Shown here one piece after another: positions 48,237-59,170 of a stretch of DNA of 64,000 bases. Below the pieces are notes generated by a model, which saw nothing but the letters and a program-made list of their open reading frames with translations, was not told the origin of the DNA and did not search any database. Position 1 is the stretch's first letter; each line of letters starts with the position of its first letter. The position numbers and the translations under genes are program-made. The DNA comes from Molossus alvarezi. Its lineage: Eukaryota > Chordata > Mammalia > Chiroptera > Molossidae. The stretch covers positions 92,930,501-92,994,500 of the forward strand of contig CM073886.1 of NCBI GenBank assembly GCA_037176705.1, read 5' to 3'.

Positions 48237-48687
48237 CCAGTTCTGCACTTCCTGAAGGCACAGCCTGACCCATAATAACACTTCTATCATGAAAAAGAAG
48301 CATTCCAATGACACACTTTGCTGTTGGAAATTGCATAGTTAGAAACTCAAAGGTAGAGGTGCTACAGAAAGCATAGGAAGTTTTCTAGGGTTGTTAGAAA
48401 AAGAAGAAATATCATCATAAAATGGTGGTTGATAAGAAAGATAAAAATGAAAGGGAGAAAATTGAAGTCTGATAATAGGTTCAAAATTTCAATAATAAAA
48501 AAGTCTACAGTTAATTAAAAGGGAATTAAAACCTGAAGGCCTGGAAAGCCCTCAATATTTTAAAGGATGGGGGATTTTTGGAAAGTCACAGAATCACAAG
48601 GAATTGAAACTTATTGATTATTTAAGCTGGAAGGATAGATTTAGAAACCGCTTACCAAAAAAAAAAAAAAAGAAAATAAAAATGAAG

Positions 48688-48791
48688 GGCCCTGGCCAGT
48701 TTGGCTCAGCGGTTGGAGCATCAGCCTGCGGACCAAAGAGTCCCGGGTTCAGTTCCCGCTAAGGGCACATACCAAAAAAAAAAAAAAAAAG
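48688..48791 (+). mobile_element. Mini-Ves SINE, copy 4
   Basis: CCCTGGCCAGTTTGGCTCAG head, GGTTCAGTTCCC B box, GCTAAGGGCACATACC and then A17. A 10-bp repeat tagaaaccgc lies at 48641 and 48796, with a second A-run between the left copy and the head. Confidence 0.8.
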
Positions 48792-49447
48792 AAAATAGAA
48801 ACCGCAGATGTGCAGATAAAATCTGACCATGAACTGAGGCTCACCTTAATATTCACTGGCTTAATCTTGGAAAAGTCACCCACACTCCATGCTCTTAAGA
48901 CAAGTAGTCTTAAAGAGATAACTTTGCTCTCTTTGCTTGTGTAAATAAATCTGTAACCCCAGGAAAATACAGAAATAACTAAACAATAAACCAAAAACTT
49001 ATAGTTTAACATTCTTATATTAAATTTAAGAAGGCCATAATCAAGTTACTTTTGTATATTCCGTTTCAATTTAAGCTTAAGAAGATTTGAGTTTCTAAAT
49101 TTAAAGATCTGATTTATTAGATATCTAAAATTACTTGTGGGAAAGATTTTGTTTGTTTTTTTAATACTGATTTGTCAGGCGATTTAAGTCTTTGTTATTG
49201 TGATTTACGATGTCTAACAGAATCTGATTAATTAAATGTATAAATAGCTAAATATTTAAAAGAGTTTGAGCTGTCAAATGTAAGAGATAATTGAGCATTA
49301 ATCAAAGAAGTTAGTGATTGTTCTTATTTGATATAAAGAAAAATATATTTAAAAAATATATTTTAATAAACTGAACATTAATTAAAATGTAAGTAATTGT
49401 AGATATGCTTTTCTGTACACACAAGCCCCCTTAGATAATAAAAGCTT
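48792..49447. other. No recognised feature
   Basis: Very AT-rich; nothing assigned. Confidence 0.4.
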
Positions 49448-49675
49448 ACTTGAACCTTGGGTGGTGCAAATCCTGGTTTCACTACTCCCTTTCTTGTGAC
49501 TTTGAGCAAGTTGCTCAATCTCTCTCTTCCTCTTTCCTCATTGTAACATGGAGTTAATGTTAGTGGCATTTCATTGGGTTGTTAGGAGTCTTAAATGAAA
49601 TAAAACAAGGAAAATACTTGGTGTTTGTTTGGCATATACTAGGTACTCAATAATTAAATGTTATTTGATTATTGT
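49448..49675 (+). repeat. MIR SINE
   Basis: 'aaatcctggtttcactactc', 'tgactttgagcaagttgctc', 'gttgttaggagtcttaaatg', 'actaggtactcaataa' in order. Confidence 0.75.
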
Positions 49676-49862
49676 GAGTTTTAAAATTTAAAATTCTATA
49701 TTTATATAAATAAATATAGCCACACATCACTGTTGTGGCACTGGAGAGAGTTCTGGTTAAGGGCTCTGGAGAGAGTCACTCAGATGACTCTGGTCTGCAG
49801 CACTTGAGGCTTCACCTGATTCTTCTCCAGCAGTTACCTGGCTTTTGAAATGCAACTCTTCT

Positions 49863-50090
49863 TTTTTTTTTGAAATTAGAAAATATTTTATTTATTTATT
49901 TATTTATTTGATTAATTTATTTTTGTTACAGATGTTTCTCCTCCCCCTGCCCCTGCACTGATTTCCCCCTTCCTTTCCCTCCCCGCCCTGTCCCCAGCTT
50001 TGTTGTCCATGTCCATTGTTCATGCATACATGCATATAAGTTCTGTGGTTTCTCTCTCCCCCACCATCCCCTCTTCTGGGGATTGTCATT
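49863..50090 (-). mobile_element. L1 3' end, 5'-truncated
   Basis: Inverted tail with (ATTT)n, 'tttgttacagatgtttctcc', 'gcatataagttctgtggttt'. Duplication tttgaaatgcaact / tttgaaattcaact. Confidence 0.85.
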
Positions 50091-50883
50091 TGAAATTCAA
50101 CTATTATAAAATATTTTTACTTATACTCTGGTTTCTCTTCAAACCATATAAATCTTTCACCTTATATTTTACTTAAATAGTTTAAAATTATGTTTACTAT
50201 AACAACAGACTTCCTAAAAGAAAATCAGATATATGGCTCTGTGTGGGCCTTTGTACATGGTACTGATGGGTTTACCATAATAAACTTGTAAAACACAGAA
50301 ATGAAAAAATATTTGACTTCGCAAGTAAAGATAAGGATTGCTACTATGTCCACTTGATGACAGTAATTTGATTACCAGCCAGTGATGTGAGTCCTAGCAT
50401 TCGATTGCTACAGTAAATTGTATGGAGAGGTCAAGTATAGCAACTGTATTTGTGTCAAGCTGAATTCTGTTTTCATTTAATAAGTGACATGAGCAAGCTA
50501 TATTTATGCCTTATATTCTCCTGTACAAGAGGGACAGAGATTGAATAGAGGGTAGTAAAGAGTAATAACTTGAGTAGTAAAGAGCCACATCCTACATTCA
50601 CCCACATCAAAGATCTTTATATGCTACCAGAGATTGGAACTACATGGGAGAATGGAGATAGGTTACTATCTGATATTAAAAAGCAAGTTCAACTTGCTAT
50701 TTATGTAATGATGACTACTGTACCACAACTCAGGTGGAAATTTTATTAAGCCTGAAGAAGGTGATAATGTAGTTAGCATAAATCTGTGGTTAAAAGACCC
50801 AGGGCATGTGGGAACCACCAACTCTGTTAATTGATTGTTGCTTCTTATTTTCAATTAGTGGTCCATCTGTTATTACAAAATCA
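50091..50883. other. No recognised feature
   Basis: AT-rich intergenic DNA. Confidence 0.4.
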
Positions 50884-51005
50884 TAGACTCAGACGATACT
50901 TCACCTGTTTCAAGTTTCCCACCTTCTCCTAATACTGTTTCTCGTAGACTCAGATGACACTTCACCTGTTTCAAGCTTCCCACCTCCTCCTAATACTGTT
51001 TCTCA
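50884..51005. repeat. 61-bp tandem duplication
   Basis: Two head-to-tail units (50884-50944 and 50945-51005) beginning TAGACTCAGA and ending TACTGTTTCTC. They differ at only a few bases, mostly C/T changes. Confidence 0.9.
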
Positions 51006-51129
51006 ACAAGACCCATTTGATTTTGCTTTTCATAAAGACTCCCCGGGAAGAGATTTTATGGCTTCCCTTGTTAGTACTTCCATAGCTGTCAGCCCCCATC
51101 CCCAGCAAATCTTTCCTGGTGTCTCTTAG
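50887..51129 (+). other. Unidentified 80-codon open frame without ATG start
   Basis: A plus-strand frame runs from just after a TAG to a TAG at 51127-51129. The second half reads like a protein (a DSDDTSPVSSF block, PPPPN, QQDPFDFAF, then a Ser/Val-rich end). The same DSDDTSPVSSFPP block is encoded, in a different frame, by the first repeat unit. No family recognised; no exon borders or start codon. Could be a decayed pseudogene fragment or chance. Confidence 0.25.
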
Positions 51130-51480
51130 GAAATGTTCTCAAAATTAATAAGTAACTCAGTGGGAGGGAGAGATAATGGAATATGAGTCTGCTGAACCAA
51201 AGGTGAATAGAGCCTTAGTTTGTTATTTGATGTTGAACTTCCAGAAGTGGTGAGGCAACTTCTGCAAGTGAATCACAGATGTGGTTAGTTCCTAACCCCC
51301 CACCCGCTTTGTTTTAGGGACAGTCAAATGGAACTGTATCAGAGAGTACTACTGTAAAACATGACAGAACCTCAGCTCTTATTGGAAACTTTTACAAATT
51401 AGGAGATAATCACCTACATATGTAGTATTTATCATTTGTAAAAAAATATTATTTTATAGTAAAGAGATCTTAAGGGCTAC
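51130..51480. other. No recognised feature
   Basis: Intergenic DNA up to the poly-T of HAL1-like copy B. Confidence 0.4.
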
Positions 51481-53547
51481 TTTAAAAAAAAAAACTTTAT
51501 TGTTGTATGTATTACAGATGTTCTTCATTTTTCCCCCATTGACCCCCTCCTCCCCTGTCCCGCCCCCCCCCCACCTTTTCCCATACTATTGTCCGTGTCC
51601 ATTGGTTATGCATGTAAGTTCTTTGGTTTATCTCTTTCCATCCGAGGTTTGTCATTCTAGCAATGAATTTGTACTTCTTAATCCTTTCACCTTTTTCACC
51701 CATTCCCCCAACCTCCCTCCCATCTGGCAACCAACAAAATGTTCTCTGTATCTATGAGAAAGTTTCTGTTCTTCCTGTTCATTTTGTTTGTAGATTCCAT
51801 TGTCGATAGATATGTCTTCATTGCTATTTTGTTTGTTCATATATTTTATCTTTTTCTTCAAAAAGACCCTTCATCATTTCATATAATAACGGTTTGATGG
51901 TGATGAACTCCTTTAACTTTTTCTTGTCTGGGAAAGTCTTTATATGACCATCGATTCTAAATGCCAGCTTTGCAGGACAGAGTAATCTTGGTTGTAGGTT
52001 CTTGGTTTTCATCACTGTGAATATTTCTTGCCACTCCCTTCTGGCCTGCAAAGTTTCTTTTAAGAAATCAGCTGACAGCCTTATGGGAATTCCTTTGTAG
52101 GTAATTAACTGCTTTTCTCTTGCTGCTTTTAATATTCTCTCTTTGTCTTGAACCTTTTGCATTTTGATGAGGATGTGTCTTGGTGTGGGCCTCTTGGGGT
52201 TCATCTTGTTTGGGACTCTCTGTGCTTCCTGGACTTGTATATCTGTTTCCTTCACCAAGCTAGGAAAGTTTTCTGCCATTATTGTTTCAAACAGGTTTTC
52301 AATTTCTTGTTCTCGCTCTTCTCCTTCTGGCACCCCCAAGATGCGAATGTTGGCACGCTTGAAGTTGTCCCAGAGGCTCCTTACACTATCCTCATTTTTT
52401 TAAATTCCTTTTTCTTTTTGTTGTTCTGATTGGGTGTTTTTTGCTTATATTCCAAATCAATGGCTTACATCTTGGATTTACGTACTCTACTATTGAATCT
52501 ATGTAAATTATTCTTTATTTCAGTTAAAGCCTCCTTCATTTCTAATTGTGCATCCATCATTTCTGACTGGTCCTTTTTTATGCTCTTGAGGCCCTCCCTA
52601 AGTTCACTGAGCATCCTTATAAGCAGTATTTTGAACTCAGCATCTGTTAGGTTGCTTATCTCCATTTCGCTTAGTTCTTTTCTTGGGGTTTTGTTCTGTT
52701 CTTTCATTTGGGACCTGTTTCTTTGTCTCCTCATTTTGGCTGCCTCCCTGTGTTTGTTTCTGTGTATTACTTAATGAGAGGTATGGGGCTATCTGAGACC
52801 AGATGATGCTTGTTTGAAAAAATTTAGAAACACCTGAAGCAGGATTTAAGACAGACCAATCCTAAGGTGAAGCAACTGCCAACAGCTTGGATGAGCCTGA
52901 AAGTTGGGTGGGGCGGGGCCTCAGGGAATCACCAGGGTGGAGCTACCAGTGTTAGCCAGGTTGCTGGAGTCCCAGATATGGCGACTGTCTGCCGCCCCAG
53001 GGAAGGGTTCACCAAAGGAACAAAGGCCTCTGACAGCACGTTTGTCCCGGAGAAGGCCCCCTCTCCAGCCTTCGCTCCAATGCCAAACAGCTTAGTTCAT
53101 CCCTGTAAGTCTCTGGCGCCCCTCTAGCTGCCTCCCCACCAAGCTTAGAAGGAGTGAGTCCGATAAGTCTGTATGCGGGCCCTTTAAGAGGAGATGCCTG
53201 GGGCTCCAGCTGCTTCAGCCTCCCTGAGCCTCACTTCCCGCTGGAACCCTGAGCGGGGTACCTGGTGTGGGACGGGGACCCCTCAGTCCTCAGAGAGGAC
53301 CTTCCCAGCCGAGGTAGCCCCCTGATTTTTATCTGCCACATATGGGTGTGGGACCAGCCCATCCTGCCTCCGCCCCTCCTACCAGTCTCGATGCAGCTTC
53401 TTTAATTCCGTAGTTGTAGGACTTCCATTCAGCTTGATTTCAGGAGGTTTTGAATGATGGTTGTTCTGTAGTTTAGTTGTAACTTTGATGTGGTTGTGGG
53501 AGGACACGATACCGTGTTTACCTACGCCGCCATCTTGACTGGAAGTT
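51481..53547 (-). mobile_element. HAL1-like element, copy B (full length)
   Basis: Reading the minus strand: 5' start CTTCCAGTCAAGATGGCGGC at 53546-53527, a 5' UTR of about 800 bp, ORF1 (about 52734 to 51824), a 3' UTR with the purine-rich L1-type end, and poly-A at 51493-51482. No ORF2. It lacks the 5'-UTR block present in copy A. I could not find a convincing target duplication. Younger than A. Confidence 0.85.
51824..52734 (-). pseudogene. L1-type ORF1, broken, in HAL1-like copy B
   Basis: Begins MRRQRNRSQMKEQ at 52734 and ends EEKDKIYEQTK near 51824. The C-terminal 171 codons (52339-51824) are open and contain the ORF1p RRM and C-terminal-domain motifs, such as ENLFETIMAENFPSLV and ETLQARREWQEIF. 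The upstream part is frameshifted near 52465 and 52400. Function would be RNA binding and chaperoning of element RNA; this copy cannot make the whole protein. Confidence 0.85.
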
Positions 53548-54399
53548 GGTCTCTTAATATATATGTTTAGTTTTCAATGACTACTTTGAAATTATAACAT
53601 AGCTCAAAATAGAATGGCTTATTAAAATGTCAGGTTGCTGAGTCAGGGTTGGAGCAGATGAGATTATTCTAGAAATGGCAGAGGTGATCTAGTGACATTA
53701 TATGTCATGGCCATTAAAGCAAAGAAAATAAGGAAATGCTCCAATGTATCTCCAAATGGAAGCTACTCCAGATTAAAAAAAAAAAAAAAAAAAGGCCAGA
53801 TATGAATAGAGATTGAAAAATCAAGTTAAATTCAGATTAGAGAACTCCTAGTAACTTGGTTAATGGCAAAAAACAAACAAACAAACAAACAGAAACACAA
53901 CTATTTAAACACTGGAGAGAAGATCCAAGAGAATTATTGCAATTTCTAAACTGAGGCACAGGGGACAATGGAATGGGCCAGACCAGGAAAATTTGAGGGC
54001 ATAAATCTGTTCTAGTAGAGAACCCTAAAACAAAGCCAAAGGCGTGGGGATTTGAGCATCATTAGTCTAAGTAGTATTTGGGAATGGAGTCAGGAAAAAG
54101 GATAGGCAAGATTCAAGTATCAAGAGCATAGCTCTAATTCAAACCTCAAGTTCAGGTTTCTGTCCTAGTAGAAGCAGTGAAGACAACAGCCAGAAGCTCC
54201 AAGTGGTAGAAAATCAGCACAGATTCAGACAAGCAGGAGTGGGCTGCACCCGTCTTAAGGTACTTTGGTGCACTTAGTAAAAAGCCACCTCTTCTTCCAG
54301 GGAGATGGGGCTCAATGTTAGGTCTAAGGGGTTGGTGAGTGGATTGTAGGCCCCCATCACCCAGGGCCCAAGTGTGGGGACCCAACCTGTACAAATACA
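53548..54399. other. No recognised feature
   Basis: Contains an A20 run (53775-53794) and (AAAC)n near 53868-53892; no gene. Confidence 0.4.
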
Positions 54400-54525
54400 C
54401 AGTGGCTCTGCAAGAGTGGTTGTTTCAGCATCATTGGTTCTTACCCCAGGACCGCACTGCAGGTCCATTGATTCAGAGTTTCTGGGGTTAGAAACTGGAT
54501 TCTGTATTCTGATCCTTAAAAAAAT
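54400..54525 (-). mobile_element. MER5-like MITE fragment
   Basis: 'tcattggttcttaccccagg' and 'gattcagagtttctggggtt' fit MER5-type ends; short and diverged. Confidence 0.4.
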
Positions 54526-54790
54526 TTTTAAATGAGTACAGTATAAATATTTTTAAAAGTTGTATCTGCCTATTAAAGTAAAAATCAAACAAGAATATGC
54601 ATAAAGGAAAAAGTGAAAACCTACCTTCCCTTTCTACCCCACTCCTGACTCCCTGAGGTTAACGACTCCTTACAGATTTTCTTTGTGCACATAAAAACAC
54701 AAGCATATTATCTATATTAATGTCTCATATTGTATAAAAAAAATATGAAGTAATAGTCACAACGTTCTCTACACATTCCTGAACCTCCCC
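54526..54790 (-). repeat. Old L1 3'-UTR fragment
   Basis: 'aaagtgaaaacctaccttcc' with 'aggttaacgactccttacag' resembles antisense L1M 3' text. Confidence 0.45.
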
Positions 54791-54899
54791 ATCATGAAAA
54801 AAAAAAACAAAGAGTCTTTGCCTACTCGGAACTCAGGCTTTTGGTTGTGGAGATGAAGAAAATTAAAAGAGTTAAAAGAGAACTTGAAAGAGCCTTAGT

Positions 54900-55350
54900 T
54901 GTTTGTATCAGTCAGGATCCTGGCAGGAAACAGATGGCATACTCTAGCTGGGTCATTGAGAAGCACTTAATTAAGGGACTGTTTACAAAGGGGTGAGCAA
55001 AGTTTAAAGAACGCTAACGAGAGAAGTACCCCAGGGTTAATGACAATTGGGAGCTGTTACCTTCCCTAGGCCTCATGTGGCAAGGAGTGGGGGCTACTGC
55101 TGGAACCCATGCTGACAACTCAGCATGGAGGATTCGTGGCAAAAAATAACTTGACCCCACTCTACTTCCTGCCAAGCCTCCCTACTGGCCAACCCAACTG
55201 GAAGCAGAAGGCAAAGGAAACTGGTGATACCATCTTTTTGGGTCAGCCTCCCAGACCACAGAGCAGGATAGAGAAGGAGATTGGAAGGGCATTTGGAGGG
55301 TATCCAGTACAGTATGCTTATGAAAATATATATCTTAGGAGGTAGGAGGA
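54900..55350. mobile_element. Possible old LTR or DNA repeat
   Basis: 'gtatcagtcaggatcctggc', 'aacagatggcatactctagc', 'gggactgtttacaaaggggt' belong to a common eutherian repeat whose name I cannot fix. Confidence 0.4.
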
Positions 55351-55441
55351 GGGATGGAAAAAACCACCAGTGCTCTGTATACAAAGAAAAAGAAGGGCTG
55401 GGTATTTAGAGAAGACAGAAAAGTCTTGAGTTCTGTCACTA

Positions 55442-55443
55442 TG

Positions 55444-55495
<52 letters not shown>

Positions 55496-55511
55496 GTGTG
55501 TGTGTGTGTGG
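55442..55511. repeat. (TTG)3(CTG)15(TG)n compound microsatellite
   Basis: TGC/CTG units run uninterrupted from 55451 to 55495 (15 units), followed by about seven TG units. Confidence 0.95.
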
Positions 55512-55561
55512 GGGAGTGATTTTAAAGAAATGTGCTACAGATTATAAATTGAATGTTCTTT

Positions 55562-55801
55562 TTTTTTTTTGTGGTTAATCCTCATCCAAGGGCATTTTTC
55601 CATTGAATTTTTAGAATGGACAAAAGGGAAAGAGGGAGAGAGAAACATCAATGTGAGAGAAACACATGCCTTGCACATGACCCCAACTGGGGGTAGGAAT
55701 TGAACTTGCAACCCAGGTATGTGCCCTTGACTGGGAATTGAACCAGTGACCCTTTGGTCCATGGGCCAACACTCTAACTGCTGAGACAAATCAGCCAGGG
55801 C
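55562..55801 (-). mobile_element. Ves SINE, type A, antisense
   Basis: 'aatcctcatccaagggc' to 'acaaatcagccagggc'. Duplication tgaatgttctttt / tgaatgttcttta. Confidence 0.9.
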
Positions 55802-55851
55802 TGAATGTTCTTTAAAGGTCTGTAAGATACTCCTGTAAAGCTTGTGTTTCA

Positions 55852-55951
55852 GTCCTGTCTGGTTTGGCTCAGCAGTTGGAGCGTTGGACTGCTGATCAGA
55901 GAGTCTCGGGTTTGGTTCCCACTAGGGGCCCGTACTGGAAAAAAAAAAAGA
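55852..55951 (+). mobile_element. Mini-Ves SINE, copy 5
   Basis: GTCCTGTCTGGTTTGGCTCAG head, GGTTTGGTTCCC B box, ACTAGGGGCCCGTACTGG then A-run. Duplication ttgtgtttca on both sides. Confidence 0.85.
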
Positions 55952-56398
55952 TTGTGTTTCATTTTCAAATATGTACAATGATTTTTATAGAAGGAGGTTA
56001 TAATGACATATTCTTAGATGCAAGGACTGGAAGGAAACATAGGAAAATATTAATAGATTTAATGTCTAGAAAGTAGGATTATAGATTATTTTTATTTCTT
56101 ATTTACTACTTTTGGTCATTTTCCAAAATTTGGACATGAACATGTGTTATTTTGCAGTAACTTGGGCTTGGTCATTTCCCCTTTTCTTTTCTTTATTTAC
56201 ACTCTCCCTAGATGATCTCATCCATTCTCATGAGTTTAAAGAATGAGTTTAAAGAATCATGTGTATTCTGAAAAGCCCACATTTGTATTTCTAGCCCAGA
56301 CTTCTCTCCTGAGATACAGATTTATATGACCTATGGCTCCTTGACATCACCGTTTGGTTGTCTAATCTCCAAGTCAACATGTGTACAAGGTCTTTTTT
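55952..56398. other. No recognised feature
   Basis: Short intergenic gap between SINEs. Confidence 0.4.
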
Positions 56399-56648
56399 TT
56401 TTAAAATAAGTTAAGGACAAATAGTTATTTATTTATTTATTTCTTTACTTATTTTAGAGAGAGAGGATGGGAGATGGAGTGAGAGAGAGAAAAATCGATG
56501 AGAGAGAACACTGAATGGCCAGCCATCTTCTACATACCCCCCTCTGGGGATTGGGCCTACAACATGGACATGTGCCCTGGCTGGGAATCGAACTAGTGAC
56601 CTCTTGGTGCATGGGTCGACACTCAACCATTGAGCCACACCAGCCAGG
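56399..56648 (-). mobile_element. Ves SINE, type B, antisense
   Basis: Poly-T, (ATTT)n, 'tattttagagagagagg' to 'gagccacaccagccagg'. Short duplication aggtctt. Confidence 0.9.
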
Positions 56649-56767
56649 CAACAGGTCTTGATTTACCCCTTCTCCTTCTAATTGCCTGACCTTTCCTTTT
56701 GCAGGACTAGGGTTTTAAAATATATACTTTGCTCAGTCAATTCAAAATTGAAAAGGCACAAAAGGGA

Positions 56768-56990
56768 CCTGGCTGCTATGGCTCAGTTGGTTGAGCATCT
56801 TCCCATGAAATCGACAGGTCACTGGTTCAATTCCTGGTCAGGGCTCATGCCCAGGTTGGAGGACTGATCCCCGGTAGGGGACATGCAGGAGGCAGTCAAT
56901 CCATGTTTCTCTCATCAGTATTTCTCTCTTTCTCTCTAAAATCAATAATAAAACATATTTAAAAAAAGAAAAAAAAATTTGAAAAAAAAG
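56768..56990 (+). mobile_element. Ves SINE, type B
   Basis: GACCTGGCTGCTATGGCTCAG head, GGTTCAATTCC B box, 'taaaatcaataataaaac' tail. Duplication aaaaggcacaaaag / aaaaggtacaaaag. Confidence 0.9.
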
Positions 56991-57106
56991 GTACAAAAGC
57001 TTAATCATTATAAAATATGTGCTTGTTCTAACCCAGGTTTTGTTTTCCTGTTTCCCACCCACTGAGTTTTCCTCCCTTAAAACAATATCTGGGGTTTTCT
57101 ATTCTT

Positions 57107-57355
57107 TTTTTTTTTATCCTCACCCGAGGACATTCTTCCATTTTTTTGTACAGATAGAGTGGGAGGGAGAGAGAGGAAGAGATAGAGAGAGAGAAACATT
57201 GATGTGAAAGGGACACATCGAGTGGCTGCCACCGCACGACCAACCAGGGCCGGGGACAAACTGCAACCGAAGTACGTGCCCCTAGCAGGAACCGAACCCG
57301 GGTCTCTCTGGACCGCAGGCCGACGCTCTAACCGCTGAGCCAAACCGGCCAGGGC
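57107..57355 (-). mobile_element. Ves SINE, type A, antisense, young
   Basis: Near-consensus TTGGTCG-sublineage copy. Perfect duplication gggttttctattctt (57092-57106 and 57356-57370). Confidence 0.95.
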
Positions 57356-57650
57356 GGGTTTTCTATTCTTTGTGCATACAAATATATGTGAATATATGTA
57401 TTTTTCATTTTGCATAAAAGTTAGCGGTTTTAAAAAAATTTATCTTTATCATTGAAAGTATTACAGATGTCCCCCTTTTTATCCCCATTGACTCCCCTCC
57501 TCCCCAACTACTGATCCCCTCCTGCCTTCCCCACACTACTGTCTATGTCCGCTGGTTATGCATATATGCATACTAGTTCTTTGGTTTATCTCTTCCTGCA
57601 CATTTCCTTCCCTCTGATGCTCATCAGTCTAACAACCAATTTGTACTTCT

Positions 57651-58615
57651 TTTTTTTTTATAATATCTTTTAAAAATTAATTTATTTTTATTACAGATGT
57701 TTCCCCTTTTTCTCCCCATTGACACCCTCCTCCCCATCCCCCCCACCCCATCCCCAGATTTGTTGTCTATGTCCATCAGTTATGCATACATGCATATAAG
57801 TTCTGTGATTTATTACCCCACCCCATTCTGAGGATTGTCAGTTGTACCCTACCCTGGGTCTATTTTGTTCATCAGGTTATTTAATTCATTATATTCCAGG
57901 AATAAGTGAGATCATGTGATATTTGTCTTTCTCTGCTTGGCTTGTTTTGATTATAATGGCTTTGTAGTATAACCTGATATGCAGTATTGTGATCCCTCCT
58001 ACTTTGTTCTTCTTTTTCAAGATTGCTTTGGCTATTTGGGGCCTTTTTTGGTTCCATATAAACTTTTGGAGTATTTGTTCTAGTTCTGTGAAGTGTATCA
58101 TTGATATTTTGATGGCGATTACATTGAATTTATATATAGCTTTGGGTGGTATGGACATTTAAGTGATGTTAATTTTTCCAATCCATGAACAAGGTATATG
58201 CTTCCACTTTTTAATATCTTCCTCTATTTCTTTTTTCAATGACCTGCAGTTTTCTGTGAAGAGATCCTTTACTTTGGTTAAGTTTATTCTTAAGTATCTT
58301 AATTTTTTTGCCATGATGGTAAATGGGATAGTTTTTTCAGTTTCTCTTTCTGTGAGTTCATCATTTGTGTATAAGAATGCCATCAATTACTTGACGTTAA
58401 TTTTGTATCCTGCTACTTTGCTAAATTCATTTATTAAGTCTAGTAGATTTTTGATATAGTTTTTAGGGTTTTCTATGTACAATATTATGTCATCTGCAAA
58501 TAATGACAGTTTCACTTCCTCCTTTCCAATTTGTATCCCTTTTATTTTTTCTTCATGTCTAATTGCTGTGGCTAAGACTTCCAAACTGTGTTAAATAAGA
58601 GTGGTGAAGTGGATA
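57651..58615 (-). mobile_element. L1 with internal deletion, inside copy D
   Basis: Tail and 3' UTR at 57651-57940, then a jump at about 57950 into the middle of ORF2, ending at about 58615. Compared with the L1 at 58.9-60.4 kb, about 1.1 kb coding for the ORF2 C-terminus is absent. Duplication aatttgtacttctt lies at both borders. Confidence 0.8.
57950..58584 (-). pseudogene. L1 ORF2 fragment (RT domain)
   Basis: ORF2p is the L1 endonuclease-reverse transcriptase. The minus frames retain the RT active-site block [17 protein letters not shown] (near 58490) and the following RT thumb text, including ITFTEL-like and [16 protein letters not shown] (near 58040). They end where the deletion joins to the extreme 3' end. 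Frameshifted and truncated. Confidence 0.85.
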
Positions 58616-59170
58616 TTAATTTGTACTTCTTAATCCCTTCACCTTTTTCTCCTATCCCCCAAACCCCCTCCCATCTGGCACTCATCAAAAAGCTCTATCT
58701 ATGAGTCTGTTTCTGTTCTGCTTGTTCATTTGGTTTGTATATTCAATTGTTAATATATGTATTTATTGTTCTTATTGTTGATCTTCTTCTTCAAGAAGAC
58801 CCATCAACATTTCATATAATACTGGTTTGATGGTGATGATCTTCTTAGCTTCTTCTTGTCTGGGAAGTTTTTTTTTTTTTTCTTTTTTTAAGTTTTGGGT
58901 TTCTATTTTTATTTTATTTTATTTTTATTTTTCTAATTTTATTTTTGTTACAGATGTTTCTCCTTTTTTACCCCATTGTCACCCTCCTCCCCATCTCTCC
59001 CCACCCCGTCCCTGGCTTTGTTGTCCATGTCCATTGGTTATGAGTACATGCATATAAGTTCTGTGGTTTATCTCTTCCCTCCCCCCACTATCCCCTCTTC
59101 TGAGGGTTGTCTGTCTGCACCTTACTTCCATGTTTCTGGGTCTACCCTATTCTTCAGACTGTTATGTTCA

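Larger units (their letters stand above)
57427..58867 (-). mobile_element. HAL1-like element, copy D (5'-truncated, split)
   Basis: The 3' UTR starts at 57427 ('atttatctttatcattgaaa') and runs to 57650. It resumes after the inserted L1 at about 58617 and stops inside the end of ORF1 at about 58867 ('cttcttgtctgggaag'). Keeps the short CTTCTTCTTC that became a long microsatellite in copy A. Confidence 0.75.

Noticed and set aside
55354..55578. Open frame with a run of leucines
   Set aside because: Translation of the CTG repeat; no gene structure around it.
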